DNA from: Gyrodactylus bullatarudis
Taxonomy: Eukaryota > Platyhelminthes > Monogenea > Gyrodactylidea > Gyrodactylidae
Direction of reading: 5' to 3'
Length of the DNA: 64,000 nt
Assembly: GCA_012064415.1 (NCBI GenBank)
Contig: SSNU01004331.1
Location: forward strand, 578,135-642,134
Both the position numbers and the translations under genes were made by a program. The notes below the pieces were generated by a model, which ran no database searches, was not told the origin of the DNA, and saw nothing but the letters and a program-made list of their open reading frames with translations. Below, piece by piece: positions 45,251-57,059 of this stretch (position 1 is the first letter of the stretch; every line of letters begins with the position of its first letter).

Positions 45251-46951
45251 AGATACTTTGTATTCGCTATAGATTGCTAGAAGAGATCTCAGTTTTTGAG
45301 CCTTGATAATCTGATGCCACTAAAAAGGGGGAGGGGAGGTTAATGAGAGACCAGAGTGTGATCAAGTCATGGGATCATGATACGAAAATTAATTAAATTC
45401 ATTTTAAAATACCCCCACCCCTTCCTTCCCATCTACAATATCTCTATCAGCAATTACAATAACGATTCTTTAATGAAATGTGTAACTTTGAATGGATCAG
45501 TTCTCAATTCGTTTGTTCGGACATGCCTAAAGATTAGGAGAATTGCCTTACCTAGAAAAAAACCTCTCTCTCCACCACACTTGAAATGCTAATGGAAAAA
45601 TTTCAATAATCCCCTATTTTAATTTCATCCTTACACTTTGTCCAAGGCAGAAAATCTTTCTAGTTTCCTCCAATATTCCCTTGCAATTGTTTCAGTGTTT
45701 TTCTTGCTTGCTTGCTTCCTTGCATGCCTGCTTACATAGAAAATTAATCTTCATTTTTGCTTAATCTATTTTTTTATATCAAATAAGGAAAAAAGTTTGA
45801 GTCAATCAGTGGATTAGACTTCTAAAATCTCTAGAGAACATGAGAAAGTCTTGAAAGTGAAAATCTTGAATTCTTTGGTTGAAATGGAATTTTTATATAA
45901 AATTGCATCGTTAGACGTGGATTCAACTTGATACTCAAAAATGATATTTCAATTAATTATCGTACAAAACTTTAAATTAGAAATTTTGAAACTCATCTCT
46001 AATGTTAATGATACAATACCAATTATTTCAATGATTAAAAATAAAATTATGATTCCTCCACCCCTTATGGATGGAAGGGGAACATTACAGAATAGAAAGT
46101 TTTCTTTTTACTCATTACAATCCTGTTTGAGAGTAAAAAGTAAAAAAAGTTTAGCTGAGAGAAATGATCCCCTTTTGAAGGGCAAGCAGAGGAGAGAACG
46201 AGAGAGACAGTGAAATATTTCTTGTCACGAAAGTCAGGCCAATTTATATGCTACTATAAATTTTCATTAAAAGGAAATGTGTCTTTGTGCCTGAGGTTGG
46301 ATTGTGTGTTTTGTAGATGACTGGAAATGGTAGAGAGAGGGAGGCGGGGGTTGAGTGAGATCATATACTGTAGTTGGAAATAATAAAAGAACACACATAG
46401 AGAACAGAGTATTGGTACCAGTTTTTTTGGTAGAAAGAAGAAAACAATGCATTTTTATGTGTCTAGGAGTATATTCCTTTCAGCATAAAAAATGCTACTT
46501 GAGAAGACTAAAAATTCAATCACTCAAAATGAAGAGTGAGTTTTGTATAGCTGAGCTGTTTTCCTCTGTTTCTTCAGTAGTTGAGAAAAAACAAATGAAC
46601 AGTAGAAAAGGGAGAAGATGTGTTTTTATTCCATCTTTATGGTAGTAAGAGACACAAACCGAGTGGAGAATTTAATGAAATTAATCAAAGAAAGACTCTT
46701 CAGATCTCCCTCTCAATAAATATAACTCTGAACATCTGAATGGAATGCTACAACCACATACACACACGCACACACACAATCTGTGTGTATAGTCTACACA
46801 ACATAGATAAATGGGGAACTGCATTTGTTGGTGAAATGGAATGAGACACTCAAATGTATAGTGTGGACTGCCAAAATTGCTGGACAGTATTCACTTTACA
46901 TTATAAATAATAATGATAATAACTCAAAAATATATTTGAATATATATCAGG

Positions 46952-47716
46952 TAGTCTTAAGACTAACGGAAAGGTTTGTTAAACTTGTTACTCGGTAACA
47001 AGATTAACAAGATTTTCAGCTATAAAATATAGTTTGTTGATCTTGATTCTCGGTAATAAGTGTGGTTGATTGAATCAAATTTTTCGAAAATAATATCAAA
47101 GATTAAGAAAACAATCCAACATTGTAAGGTCCCTAATTGGAACTTTTTATACAATTTTAGCTTTAGTTCGTTAAACTTATTATCAGGTTTCAAGAATAAT
47201 AAGTTTGATATCGAAATATGAATTTCGGCATATTATCAGAAAAGGTCCAAATGGCTTTAAATGGTGAAAAAAGTAGTCCTTCAAATATTCCTCATTTTAA
47301 GAATAGACGTGAATCAACAAATGAAAATACGTGATGAGAAGAAATTTATAGTAAGATCACTAACTAGTTATTCCTAAAACTCGGTAACAAATTTGACGAA
47401 CTATTGAGATAAAATCCTTACGTAAAATCAATACTGTTGGCTGAATTTCAACACATGATACGTCTTATTATCTGGAATTCATGAGTTTTGCATTGCACTG
47501 AATAAGAAGTCTCAATTTCAGACCCAACACAACTGGATTGTTTGATAAAAAATCTTCATAGCCTTAACAAAGCCTTATTTAATTCAAATTTATTTCAGTC
47601 AGCCAATCTTATTACCGAGAATCAAATTCAGCAAACTATATTTTATAGCTGAAAATCTTGTTAATCATGAAACCTGGTAACAAGTTTATCAAATTATTCC
47701 GTTAGTCTTAAGACTA
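46952..47716. mobile_element. MITE with about 120-bp terminal inverted repeats (family M3)
   Basis: The left terminus TAGTCTTAAGACTAACGGAA (46952) is mirrored by TTCCGTTAGTCTTAAGACTA (ending 47716). Pairing extends inward across AACAAGATTTTCAGCTATAA and AATATAGTTTG to CTCGGTAATAAG. The innermost outer word AGTCTTAAGACT is itself palindromic. The 765-bp element has no transposase frame. Target-site duplication is not evident. Confidence 0.7.
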
Positions 47717-49100
47717 TCAAAGATTCCAGTTAATTTTTAAAGAGAGAACACCGATGATCCTTTAAGAAATGTACATTTGGTTATAGAAATATCATCTTAC
47801 ATATTTCTAAAAGATGTGGGTTTTCGAATGTTTTTTAAAACTTATGTTAATCCCTTGATTGGGAAAATAAATCTGAATACTAAGTGGAATATGGATAATC
47901 GGTCGGGGAAGCATATCAAAGCAAGGAAATACTTTGAAACGTTAGAAAAACTGTTGAAAAATAAGACACGTTATTAATTTCAGAATATTGTAGAGGTTTC
48001 AATAGATGATACTGTCAAATAAGATGAGAAGACTAAAATTTTCATGAAACTTGATTGTTAAAGGGTGACAGTATTGGAAATTTCATTGATCAACATTAAA
48101 ATAATTAAAAATTGTCATTGAAGATTATTCAGTCTGATTCCTATTTATAGATTTATTTAAAGAATCTAAGGACAAGCTTTCCTTATGTGAAAAACTCCTA
48201 AAAGGATACTGTCTAAATGGTCTAGAAATAGAGTACTTACAAGAAATCTCGAACAAAAATATAACATACAGTAGCTATAGACATGGATCATATTCAAATT
48301 CTTTGAGAAGGCTAGTTAATAAAGGAATAACAGATGGAAACGAATGCTCATATTTGATTTTCAATTCAAGTTCATTCTGAATAGTTGCCTGCATATCAAG
48401 TTGAAACATATATCAACTGACAGAGTAAATTCAATACAGGCAATTCGTTCAACTAATCTGGGCTATTTAAAGAATTCATACGTTCTAAGAGAGTAGAAAT
48501 ATCGTTGACTTTGAAAAATGTAACATTTCAAGAGATAAAGATAAATTTCGAAAAGGTTTTCCTCGATATGTGCTTTATAGCAACAAGAAGGGTAAACATG
48601 AACAGTAATGGTAATAATAATAATCTGTAGTTGTGTGTGCATGTTTGGGTGATTTTACATTTAAAGTATGATTAATGGGAGTTTTTATAGACGAAATTAC
48701 AATGAAGGTAATCTCAGACGATTCTTATTCTATTCTAAACATATTACCAATGTAGTATGATTAACACTATAGTCGGGATGTTAATAGATTTGGTCCCTTC
48801 ATTATGATTATTATTGGGTTGCGGAAAAAAAATACTCATGTTTAATGAGATTTTTTATAATCTCCATTCTTTTCTGTACATATTTCTGCCTCTTTTCAAA
48901 AATTCTTGAGGTTTTTGAGGAAAAAACGCGTCAACAGAATTCAAAACTTCATCTCTTGGGTTGAAGATTTTTAATATATAATTCTTTCAAGTGATGATTT
49001 ATATTATCAGAGTTATTACTCTAATAATTCTGATTACTATAAAAATCACTTATACTTTAAGAAATACTACACCTTTCTCTGCCCTTTCTTTTTCTACAGA

Positions 49101-49200
49101 TAGGCCAATACAAGTCAGAAGACACCATGGTCAGGTAGCAAGCCAACAACGTTATAGTCAATCTATGCCAAACAGCACCTCTCTGAAGAACTGGTTGGTT
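49101..49200 (+). other. Isolated exon-like segment, unassigned
   Basis: A strong acceptor (CCCTTTCTTTTTCTACAG, ending 49100) precedes an open segment reading RPIQVRRHHGQVASQQRYSQ then SMPNSTSLKNWLV. Base composition is richer in G+C than its surroundings. No partner exon or family was recognised, and a GT donor within (CAGGTAGCA) is only moderate. It could be a lone exon of an undetected plus-strand gene. Confidence 0.2.
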
Positions 49201-50224
49201 CAAAATTGCATTTATTTATAATATTTATACATATGAATATATAGAATCAGAATACGGACTCTTCAGGAGAATTCAAATAATCTATAAAAAGGATCATGGT
49301 CCAAAACCTAGTTAGTGTTAATGAAGATGGGAATTTATGATTTTTACAAAATTATCTATGTTTCACCAAGAAATCGAGTTTGATCAAAATGAAATTTAAA
49401 AAAAATTAATTTTAAAAGATATTTTTACATATTCGAACCTAATAGGAGTTAGAAAATAAAGTCAAAGAAATAAAACATGCTAAATCTGATCGTGTGAAAA
49501 TCGAATTTTAACTTTTTAATCATTTAGCCTACTTGAAAATCGATGAAATCTTTGATGTTTCAAGATCTTTGAAAAATGACGAATTAATCTAAAATATAAG
49601 GGTTAGAACCGGTTTTCTTGTCTTATAGTGCTCACTTTAAAATGGGCAAAAATTTTCAACTCAATTTCAGAAAAATGTGAATTTGGTGAGATTGGAAATG
49701 GTACATCTTTTTCAAGAACCCAATTAGTTTGATTTCAATGTTTTTATAGAAATATCAAGTCTAAATCTTCTTTTTTTTCTCACTGACTCCGAGAAGAATT
49801 GATTGTTCTCCCTTGGATAAGGGAATAATAATTATAGAGTAACAATTTTGTGTGCCGTCAAAGAATATAATAGTTTTTTGTCGTAAAAAAAGAAGAGAGA
49901 AGAAGATGAAGACTATATACTCTAAAAAAATAAAACGTGATGATTCCTAATTATTATTATCGTCATTTTTGGAGAGATGAATTTCCATCGACACGGAAAA
50001 TTTATTGTAGGGAAGAATTCATCCCTTGAGTTTATCGGTAATGTCTATTGCCTTTTCAGTTGAGCAGCGAGGAGGACAGATTCTGAAAGCATTTCTGGTC
50101 TCAAGTTAAAAATACAGATTTTCTGTTGAATAAAAGGAGACATTTTCAATGAATATTAAGATTAAACGTAGATTTAATTGGAATATATAACAAACCATTT
50201 TCCAAAGTATCTTCCAGAGGTTTC

Positions 50225-50380
50225 GGTACTCAAGAACCTTTTTCAGTGGATGAGACGCTTGTAACCTAAACTCTCTTCAATTTTAACTAGTTATGGACCA
50301 ATAGGAATACCAAGGTTTTTTGATAAAATTGAAGAAAGTTCAAGTTACTAGCGTCTCATCCACTGAAAAAGGTGCTTGAC
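50225..50380. repeat. Small inverted repeat (about 60-bp arms)
   Basis: CAAGAACCTTTTTCAGTGGA and TGAGACGCTTGTAACC are mirrored by GTTACTAGCGTCTCATCC and ACTGAAAAAGGTGCTTG, around a spacer of about 45 bp. It looks like a very short MITE. Confidence 0.55.
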
Positions 50381-51038
50381 TACCTCAGTACTGAGATATT
50401 GTGAAGACACTTTGTAATACGTATTTGTATTAATAAAAATGACCAAGATAAAAAAGTAAATATAGCCCACGAGTTAGTGGCTATTTTTTGTATATGAAAA
50501 AAGGTGAATTCAAATCCAGAGTAGAAAACCAGAGAGGAAATTATTACATATTTAAGGGAGAAATGAAGCTAAAATCCGGTCCAGAGAAAACAATAAGGAG
50601 CGAATTATCATATGAGTGAATGTGAATTTACGTGAGCTGTTGTGTATTGGGAGATTTTGGGGAAATTGAATTTCAGTCATGCCTAAAAAGGAATAATGAT
50701 TTAAGAAACTAAACCATTATGGAGATACCAATATTGTTTTTTTCTATCTGATTTAATTTGGGTTTTATCGGCCAAAGACTAGCAACTAGAGACAGACTAC
50801 TAATATTTTTCACCAAATAATTGGAGAATTAAGCCTGTTCCCCCGACAATAATAATTTACAATTGAGAAAGAAATAGTAAAAATTTAAGAAATGAGAGTA
50901 GATGCAGGCTAAAAAAAAAACCAAAACTCTCCAACAATGGAGAGAAAAGGGAAAAAGCTCACATGGACCAGGGTAGTTGAAAACTAAAGGAATATAGTTT
51001 TTCTCAACACTTGAAGTTAGTTCTAATATTGACCCAAG

Positions 51039-51716
51039 TTTGAATCAGTATGTTTAAAAGTAGTAAAAGTTTTTAGTCAGTAATTGCATTGTTAAATGTG
51101 TGATTATTTTTTATAGTATCTAGCCACACATCTGATGTTTTGTTCAAAAATCAGAGGAATTTTCAACTTGAGATTAATATTTGTTATTTTTTAGTCTAAT
51201 TAATATGTAAATACTGTAAAGATAGTTGGTGTGTTCCTTTTCTCCTCACATTTTCAGTTTTATATGTATATGGAAGATGTTTTTGTCCTTGCGAACTCTT
51301 TATTTAAGACACTTTTATCAGTCTTTCAACAGAGTAGGATTTGTAGCTAGGTCCTAAAAAGTCATCTCAAATGATTTACAGATTTTACACTTGCAGCAGG
51401 TATATAGAACGTGTCGGAAGTGAGTGACATTGATGAAAAGTTCGTCCAATTTCTGCAACCTTATGAATCGAGTTTTTGATCATTCACTTCAGAGGTTGAG
51501 CATTTTGAAGAATTTGGAAGATAAATCATGTTTTCTTTATTTCAAAATGATTAACTTTTATGTTTGCTGAAGAACATCTTTATGAATTTAAAATTCCTTT
51601 ATTTTAAACAAAACATCATATGTGTGGCTAGATACTACAAAAATAATCACACGTTTGAGAATGCAATTACTGACTAAAAACTTATAATACTTTATTTGTA
51701 AACATACTGATTCAAA
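51039..51716. mobile_element. MITE with about 110-bp terminal inverted repeats (family M4)
   Basis: TTTGAATCAGTATGTTTAAA, GTTTTTAGTCAGTAATTGCA and AGTATCTAGCCACACATCTG at left (51039-51150) are mirrored at right (about 51605-51716) as CATATGTGTGGCTAGATACT, TGCAATTACTGACTAAAAAC and CATACTGATTCAAA. The interior is about 450 bp, non-coding. Confidence 0.7.
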
Positions 51717-52523
51717 GGTTATACTGTAACAAGAAGGGATGTTATTTCTGAAAGAGAGGATTTACTCCAAACATTCGTCCTTTTATCTGGTGATTTCAGA
51801 TGAGTAACAGATTCTGCTTACCTGAAAATATGTCAAAAAGATTAACCTACAAACTGTTGTCTTTCTATGATTAAAGTAGAGTTCTATAAACATGACTGTG
51901 TTGTGTGAGTAGAATATTCTTAAAAATCGACATTCAATCTGAGGATATATATTTCTTTTCAACTGATCAATAACTGATAACTGGATATCTATATGGATTT
52001 GTGTATACATCATTTATTAGGCTAAATTCTCCCATCAATTAAAGATTTATTTACCAGGTATATTTTTATATACATTTGTGAGAAAAAAATCCTCTCAGAA
52101 TTTCTGTAGCTTGAGGTATATTAGAAGAACATTGTCAGAGAGAGTGAGAGGGAGATGGATAAAACTACAAGTCTAAATACAGTTTATAGAGGGAATTGTG
52201 AATGTGTTTAGGGAAATGTGTCTTGTTTTTTATTCTATAGGATATCCACACAGTGAGATGTGTAGTAGAAACATATTGCATAAATACATATGTTGACCGG
52301 ATGTTGAGAATCGCATTTTTTATTCCATAAAAACTGTAGTCTAGATGGAAATTTCAGCTATCCCTCTAGAACTAAATAGAAATATGTATAATTCAGAGAC
52401 TTTACTTGATCAAGTTGATCAAGTGTAAATAAAGTTGGCAGAAATTAAGTGCAACAGTGCGGCTATGAAATATCGATATTGAGTAAAAATAATACAAGAT
52501 AACGTTTAGTTTATATATGTTAG

Positions 52524-53248
52524 AGTGAATCCGTGTCCTCCAGTGATTTACGAATTCACTAGTAATTCCGAGGAATCCCTAATAACAACTAGTAATTCCG
52601 TAGAATTTCGAATTAATTTTTTTTTTTTCATGAATTTTTGAGATAGGTTATCATTACTAAGATTATTAAAATTTAATTTTCTTCGAATCTTATATTTAAA
52701 GAAATTTATTTATTTCTACAACCTAAGCTACTATGGCAACGTGGACCTCTATTAAGAAAAATATCCAAAATGACATCAAAATCTTCATTAGCTGTTTTTG
52801 TTTTGAGAGGTCGCAACTGAATGAACTTGGTGAAATGATCTTGATAAACAAGAATGAATTTATAATCCTTGTCTGTGACAAGATTGTATATCAATGAGAT
52901 CTATTTGGACTCTTTCATTGTGTTTAGATAATACAATGGGATGAGAGACTTCACCTTTTTTCTTCATTTTAAGATTTTTCTGGCAAGTTAAACATAATTT
53001 CAGATATTGTGCAATTTGATCAAATGTAATACTGAAATAAAGATTATCCAGGGACTTTTTCAAAATTTTCAATTCTTCAAATAATGAATTAAAAAATTTT
53101 CAATGTTTTATCTGTTTTTGAAATAATCGCGGAATTACTAGTCCCTATTAGGAATTCCTCGGAATAACTAGTGAATTCGTAAATCGAGTTTACGGAATAA
53201 CTAGCCTTTTAGTGGTTCCGTGGAATCCCTGGAGGACACGGATTCACT
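52524..53248 (-). mobile_element. Short DNA transposon relic with terminal inverted repeats and integrase remnant
   Basis: The termini are mirror copies: AGTGAATCCGTGTCCTCCAG at 52524 and CTGGAGGACACGGATTCACT ending 53248. Extra blocks are shared inward (ACGAATTCACTAGT, ATTCCGAGGAAT, ACTAGTAATTCCG). The 725-bp interior encodes a broken retroviral-type integrase on the minus strand. A TIR element carrying an integrase, rather than an LTR element, points to the Ginger class of DNA transposons or to a Polinton-derived deletion product (Polinton termini also begin AG). No clear target duplication was found. Confidence 0.65.
52706..53072 (-). pseudogene. KRBA2/Ginger-type integrase fragment, frameshifted
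   Basis: The first frame (53072-52860) holds part of the HHCC zinc region (CLTCQKN) and the first strand of the catalytic core, RVQIDLIDIQS, with the first catalytic Asp. A frameshift near 52884 moves into the second frame (52894-52706), which reads DKDYKFILVYQDHFTKFIQL and RPLKTKTANE, then DIFLNRGP. That block is strongly conserved in the integrase-derived proteins annotated KRAB-A domain-containing 2 / SCAND3. The second catalytic Asp (consensus SDNG) is lost. Non-functional remnant. Confidence 0.75.
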
Positions 53249-54407
53249 GTATTGCAAATTTCTTAGAGATGGGAAATTCGAGTCTTGAATAAAAACAATT
53301 TGCTATCCATGACAATTGAGAACAAATTTCGATCAATTTCCTTCTTGTTAAAAATGATAAATGACATTTAATTTTATAGGGAAAATAGACACTTTCTTGT
53401 TTCTCGAGTCATTCACACTGCAAAAGAAACGTATATAAGCACCAATGGAATGAACCAAGAAGTTGAATAACACAACAAACACAGCGCATAGCTGTAGGAG
53501 AGAGCAATCTCAAAACTACTTCCACTCCATTAAGTGAAGCTAAGATTTTTATTTATTGCAAAATTCAGTTACACACACAAAATGAGGAAGCAAGAGGGAA
53601 CTGGGAGTAGAGAGAGATAGATTTTTAATTCCTCTGGGATGAATAAATTTTTTGGATAACTCAAAAAATACTGCTCAATAGACTGAACTTACATTGTATT
53701 GGGAATATGGTTTAGTGTACAATGCCAGTCTGTTATTATTATTATTATTGGTTATTAATGCAACATAAGTCTTGAGAGGTTTCTTGAGAAATTTAACCCT
53801 TAATTTAATTAGTCACTTTTTCTAGTGATGATTCTAGATCTGATCAAAAAAGAAAATCAGGATAGGTATTCTCTGGTGGTGCTAAATTCAGGTTCGCGTA
53901 TACCCACTTGCTGAGGTCGGAAGAAAAGATCAAATAGATTTTGATTTGTAAAGTCAAGGCTGGCATTTGAGTAGAAGAGCAAGAGAGAATTATTTTCTTT
54001 CCTTTTCTACTAGCTGAAGAGTTGGTCTTAAATCAATCAGATGACTACGTCAGCTTAAATCATGTCGATGGAATTAATCTTGGATATTTGCGTGCTCATC
54101 CCACATAGTCCCACACACCACCCACTCTCATGAGCTGGGTTGTAATAAAGGCAAAAGTAAAATTTATAGAAAAGAAAAGAAAGACAAGAGGAGTTAACTC
54201 AAGAGGAAATTGGAAAATAATAAATATTGGATGATTATTTTATAGACGAATATTTAATAATATTCTTTTCTTCAAAATATTCAATCTTTCCAATGTGATT
54301 TAATCAAATGGAGAATGGATTAGATGAATAGGAAAATTGAGAACTCTTATTGAAGTAGTTTAATATAGTTGAATACTAATGAATAGTGCAGCACCTATAC
54401 TTACAAA
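53249..54407. other. Gene-free stretch
   Basis: AT-rich; a TTA microsatellite near 53733-53748. Nothing coding or structured was recognised. Confidence 0.4.
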
Positions 54408-54786
54408 GGTTGCTAGAATTATTTCGTTCTAGTTGCTTAGGTAATATATCCCTCAGGAACGCCTTATTTGATAATGGATTAGCCCATGTCGCTAAATGTT
54501 ACAGCTTACTAATGGATCCCACCGAGACTGGTACGAAAAAAAATCACAAAGCATTTAGAAATAATCCAAGTCCTCATTTGGACTAGTCAGTATGCCACAA
54601 CCTGGGACCTAGGATCTCTCGCATTGTAGTCCAATGCTCAATCCACTCGTCCAACATCCCATGCAACTCGGATTATTTCTATATGCTCTGGCGTACCCTA
54701 AGGTTTTTCTAACTAATGCATGGTGCAGCATCTATACTTACAAAGGTTACTATTTCGTTCTAGGTGCTTACGTAATAAATCCCACA
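54408..54786. mobile_element. M2-type MITE sequence with nested tRNA-SINE copy
   Basis: The left piece (ATTTCGTTCTAGTTGCTTAG, ATATATCCCTCAGGAACG) and the interior (TTAGCCCATGTCGCTAAATG, GGATCCCACCGAGACT) match the 22.2-kb M2 copy in rearranged order. An eroded SINE head (54567-54655) sits inside. A second M2 terminus at 54742-54786 ends directly against the LINE scrap. Confidence 0.55.
54567..54655 (-). mobile_element. tRNA-derived SINE head with broken hammerhead (copy E)
   Basis: The minus strand begins GTTGGACGAGTGGATTGAGC (A-box-like TGGACGAGTGG) and continues through AGGTCCCAGGTTGTGGC (B-box position, eroded). It then reads GCATA, CTGACTA, GTCC, AAATGA, GGAC. This is the hammerhead 5' half with stem II intact, but G-to-T in the core and no GAAA afterwards. 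It is the most eroded copy of the family. Confidence 0.55.
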
Positions 54787-54942
54787 GTTGAATACTGCTT
54801 TACAGTATGGAATCCCGAATGGGATAAATGGTCAAAGAAAATCCAGACTACATATGAAAGATTCATACGCCGACTCTCAACCACATTCCAGACCGACCTG
54901 AAATTACCTAAAAACTTTTCAAGACTAAGAAAAGAGAGTTAA
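54787..54942 (+). pseudogene. LINE reverse-transcriptase C-terminal scrap
   Basis: The frame reads VEYCFTVWNPEWDKWSKKIQ then TTYERFIRRLS, which matches the 'leY...vW.P....ie.iQr.ftr.i' block after the RT domain of Jockey/CR1-type LINEs. It is followed by NFSRLRKES and a stop. A non-coding relative of the last part lies at about 57315-57395. Only about 50 codons remain. Confidence 0.6.
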
Positions 54943-55059
54943 AGACGCTCATTCTCATTAAATCTTCACCACTATAGTATACTCTAATCGATAGGGTTTA
55001 CGCAATAATATCCCAGAATTTGGTCAAATAAAAAAGCTTGCCATATTTAAAAAAGCTAA

Positions 55060-55582
55060 TTGATTTAAAGTTGGGAATCTATGATTTTTACAGAAATCTA
55101 GATATTTTCATCAAGAATTGGAATTTTCTAAAGATATTTTGCAATCTTACTCATGTTGCCCCCTTTTACCAGTTGAACAAAAAATTCTAAAAAAAAATAT
55201 TTTCATGAAAAATATGGCCATTTCTCAAATTTCAATTTGGCGCCAAAATCCCATTTTTTCAAACTTTGAACCGAAAATTTTCATTGATTTGAAAGTTGGA
55301 GGCTGATCAAAAGAGGTTTTTTAGGATCGAGATTAGACAAGAAAATCAATTCGACTGAATCTTATCTGATGCATAGTCTTATTCTCGTTTGGGAGCGGAA
55401 TTCCGATTTTTTGATCATTTTCACTACTTGAGAATCAATGAAATTTCGATAACTCGAAACCTCTTAAAAATGAGGTAACTGTCAGATTCAACATGAGTAA
55501 GATTCCAAAATATCTTTAGAAAATTCGAATTCTTGATGAAAATATCTAGATTTCTGTAAAAATCATAGATTCCCAATTTCAT
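55060..55582 (+). mobile_element. M1 MITE copy with about 95-bp terminal inverted repeats
   Basis: Left arm 55060-55157: TTGGGAATCTATGATTTTTA, CAGAAATCTAGATATTTTCA, TCAAGAATT, then CTTACTCATGTTG. Right arm 55489-55582 mirrors it: CAACATGAGTAAGATTCC through AATCATAGATTCCCAATTTC. This is the most complete copy of M1, 523 bp, and it defines the termini for the copies at 17.1, 31.8, 33.4, 49.3, 59.6 and 63.0 kb. Confidence 0.75.
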
Positions 55583-56879
55583 ACAAGAAGAAGAGTTATT
55601 TAATTTTTATAAAGATAACATATGATTTTGTTAAATAAATAATTATTATTTTAACCTGTACCTGATGAAAACACAAATGCTATTCCGAAGAATTTGTGAT
55701 TTTGAACAAAAATTTTTCTATCCTGAATAATGTCCAAGTATGTCGATAGAATGAAGCCTTCCTATATTTAGGCCTTATCTAGGGATGCTAGAGAGACTTT
55801 TCCTATTTATCTTATAGTAGCTCAAGTCAAATCTCAAATGGCTAACAAATGATGACCCCTAATAAGGGTGAAACATGAATCCGAGAAAGAACATCATTTT
55901 CATGATCTAATTGGTTTCCAATAAAAGAGTCTAAGCGGAGTCAAAGGGAGAAGAGAAATCTACACTCTGTTCAATCTATAGAGAATGATACATCTTTCAT
56001 AATGAAAAATTAAAATGAAAAAAAATCAAAAATAAACTACAGTGGGAGATGTGTTTGGAATCTAATGAAAAAAGATTGAATCAAATTACTTCGAAAAAAG
56101 TGTACATAAATTGGATGTATCATACGACGTAATGCCACTCTGCTCTGTACTACTACTACTACAGTTTGAGTTTTTTTGAAATCTTCCCCACTCACTCTTT
56201 CTTCACTTCTTCGTCAAGCTCATGGAATAGAGATGTTCCATTATTGAATTAGAAAATAGAAGGGGTGAGAGAGGAGGAAAATTACCACATACACACACAC
56301 ACACACACACCCCCACCAATACACACACATTCGCATTGGCATGAGGGGTGAGAAAAAATTTGAATTTCGTAGAAATAACACACAAAACAGAGAGAGATAG
56401 AGAGAGAATTGTTTGCCATTAGGAAATTCGATAACACCACAGAGCAAAAAGAGGAAAAGAACAAATTTGAGATAATTTACAAGATGAGCTGTTTTTTTAT
56501 CAATGAATTATGAGATCTGATTAAGTTGTTTGGATAAAGGGCGGAAGTTTTTCCTGTCATTTGATTTTCTTGTTTTCTTTCTCGGTGGAAAGTTTAGAAA
56601 AAGGAATTTTCACTGCTATTTATGTGAAATGGAAGATAATTTACTGAACTTGAATTATCTCTCGTGTAATTGATGTTAGTATTTCTGTATTTAATGATTA
56701 AGTTGGTCGTTGTGCAGTTGGGACTGTGTAGCAAATTTTGAAAATGAACAAGAAATTGAAATTCAACTCCCAAAAGATCAGATTTAGAGAAATTGATATC
56801 CTCCGAATTTCAAATCAGTAAAATCGAAATTCGAAAAATTACCATATTTTTCTTTTTAATAGTTTTTTTTCCTTTGAAT
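55583..56879. other. Gene-free stretch with CA microsatellite
   Basis: A (CA)10-type repeat lies at about 56291-56311. Open frames on its complement are repeat artefacts. No other structure was recognised. Confidence 0.45.
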
Positions 56880-56884
56880 GGTAG

Positions 56885-57059
56885 TAGGCAAGACGTTAAG
56901 TTAGAAGTTTCCCTTGAAAATTATGTCCCAAAAGAATCCAAAGTAATCTCCTTGAAAGAAGCTGACTCGGAGATTATCATGCTCTGTGACGCCGAAAATC
57001 TGAAGGAGTCGGAACTTGAATGTTACAAAATAAATAACATTCCCCAAAATATATATTGA
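56885..57059 (+). other. Unassigned open segment, coding-like composition
   Basis: After an acceptor-like TTTTTTTCCTTTGAATGGTAG, the frame reads RQDVKLEVSLENYVPKESKV, ISLKEADSEIIMLCDAENLK and ESELECYKINNIPQNIY before TGA. Its charged, balanced composition and third-position pattern differ from the flanking AT-rich noise. No family was recognised. It may be the terminal exon of an undetected gene or a transposon gag-like relic. Confidence 0.25.

Larger units (their letters stand above)
43751..46951. other. Gene-free stretch with SINE insertion
   Basis: Contains the hammerhead SINE palindrome at 44881-45250. Elsewhere only microsatellites (for example a CA tract near 46759-46778) and short low-complexity frames are present. 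Confidence 0.45.
47717..51038. other. Gene-poor stretch with one exon-like segment
   Basis: Contains the exon-like segment at 49101-49200, diverged M1-like sequence at about 49310-49770, and an inverted repeat at 50225-50380 (CTTTTTCAGTGGATGAGACG mirrored as CGTCTCATCCACTGAAAAAG). Nothing else was recognised. Confidence 0.4.

Noticed and set aside
56203..56464. Three overlapping minus-strand open frames with Cys/Val runs
   Set aside because: They are translations of a CA microsatellite and its flanks.
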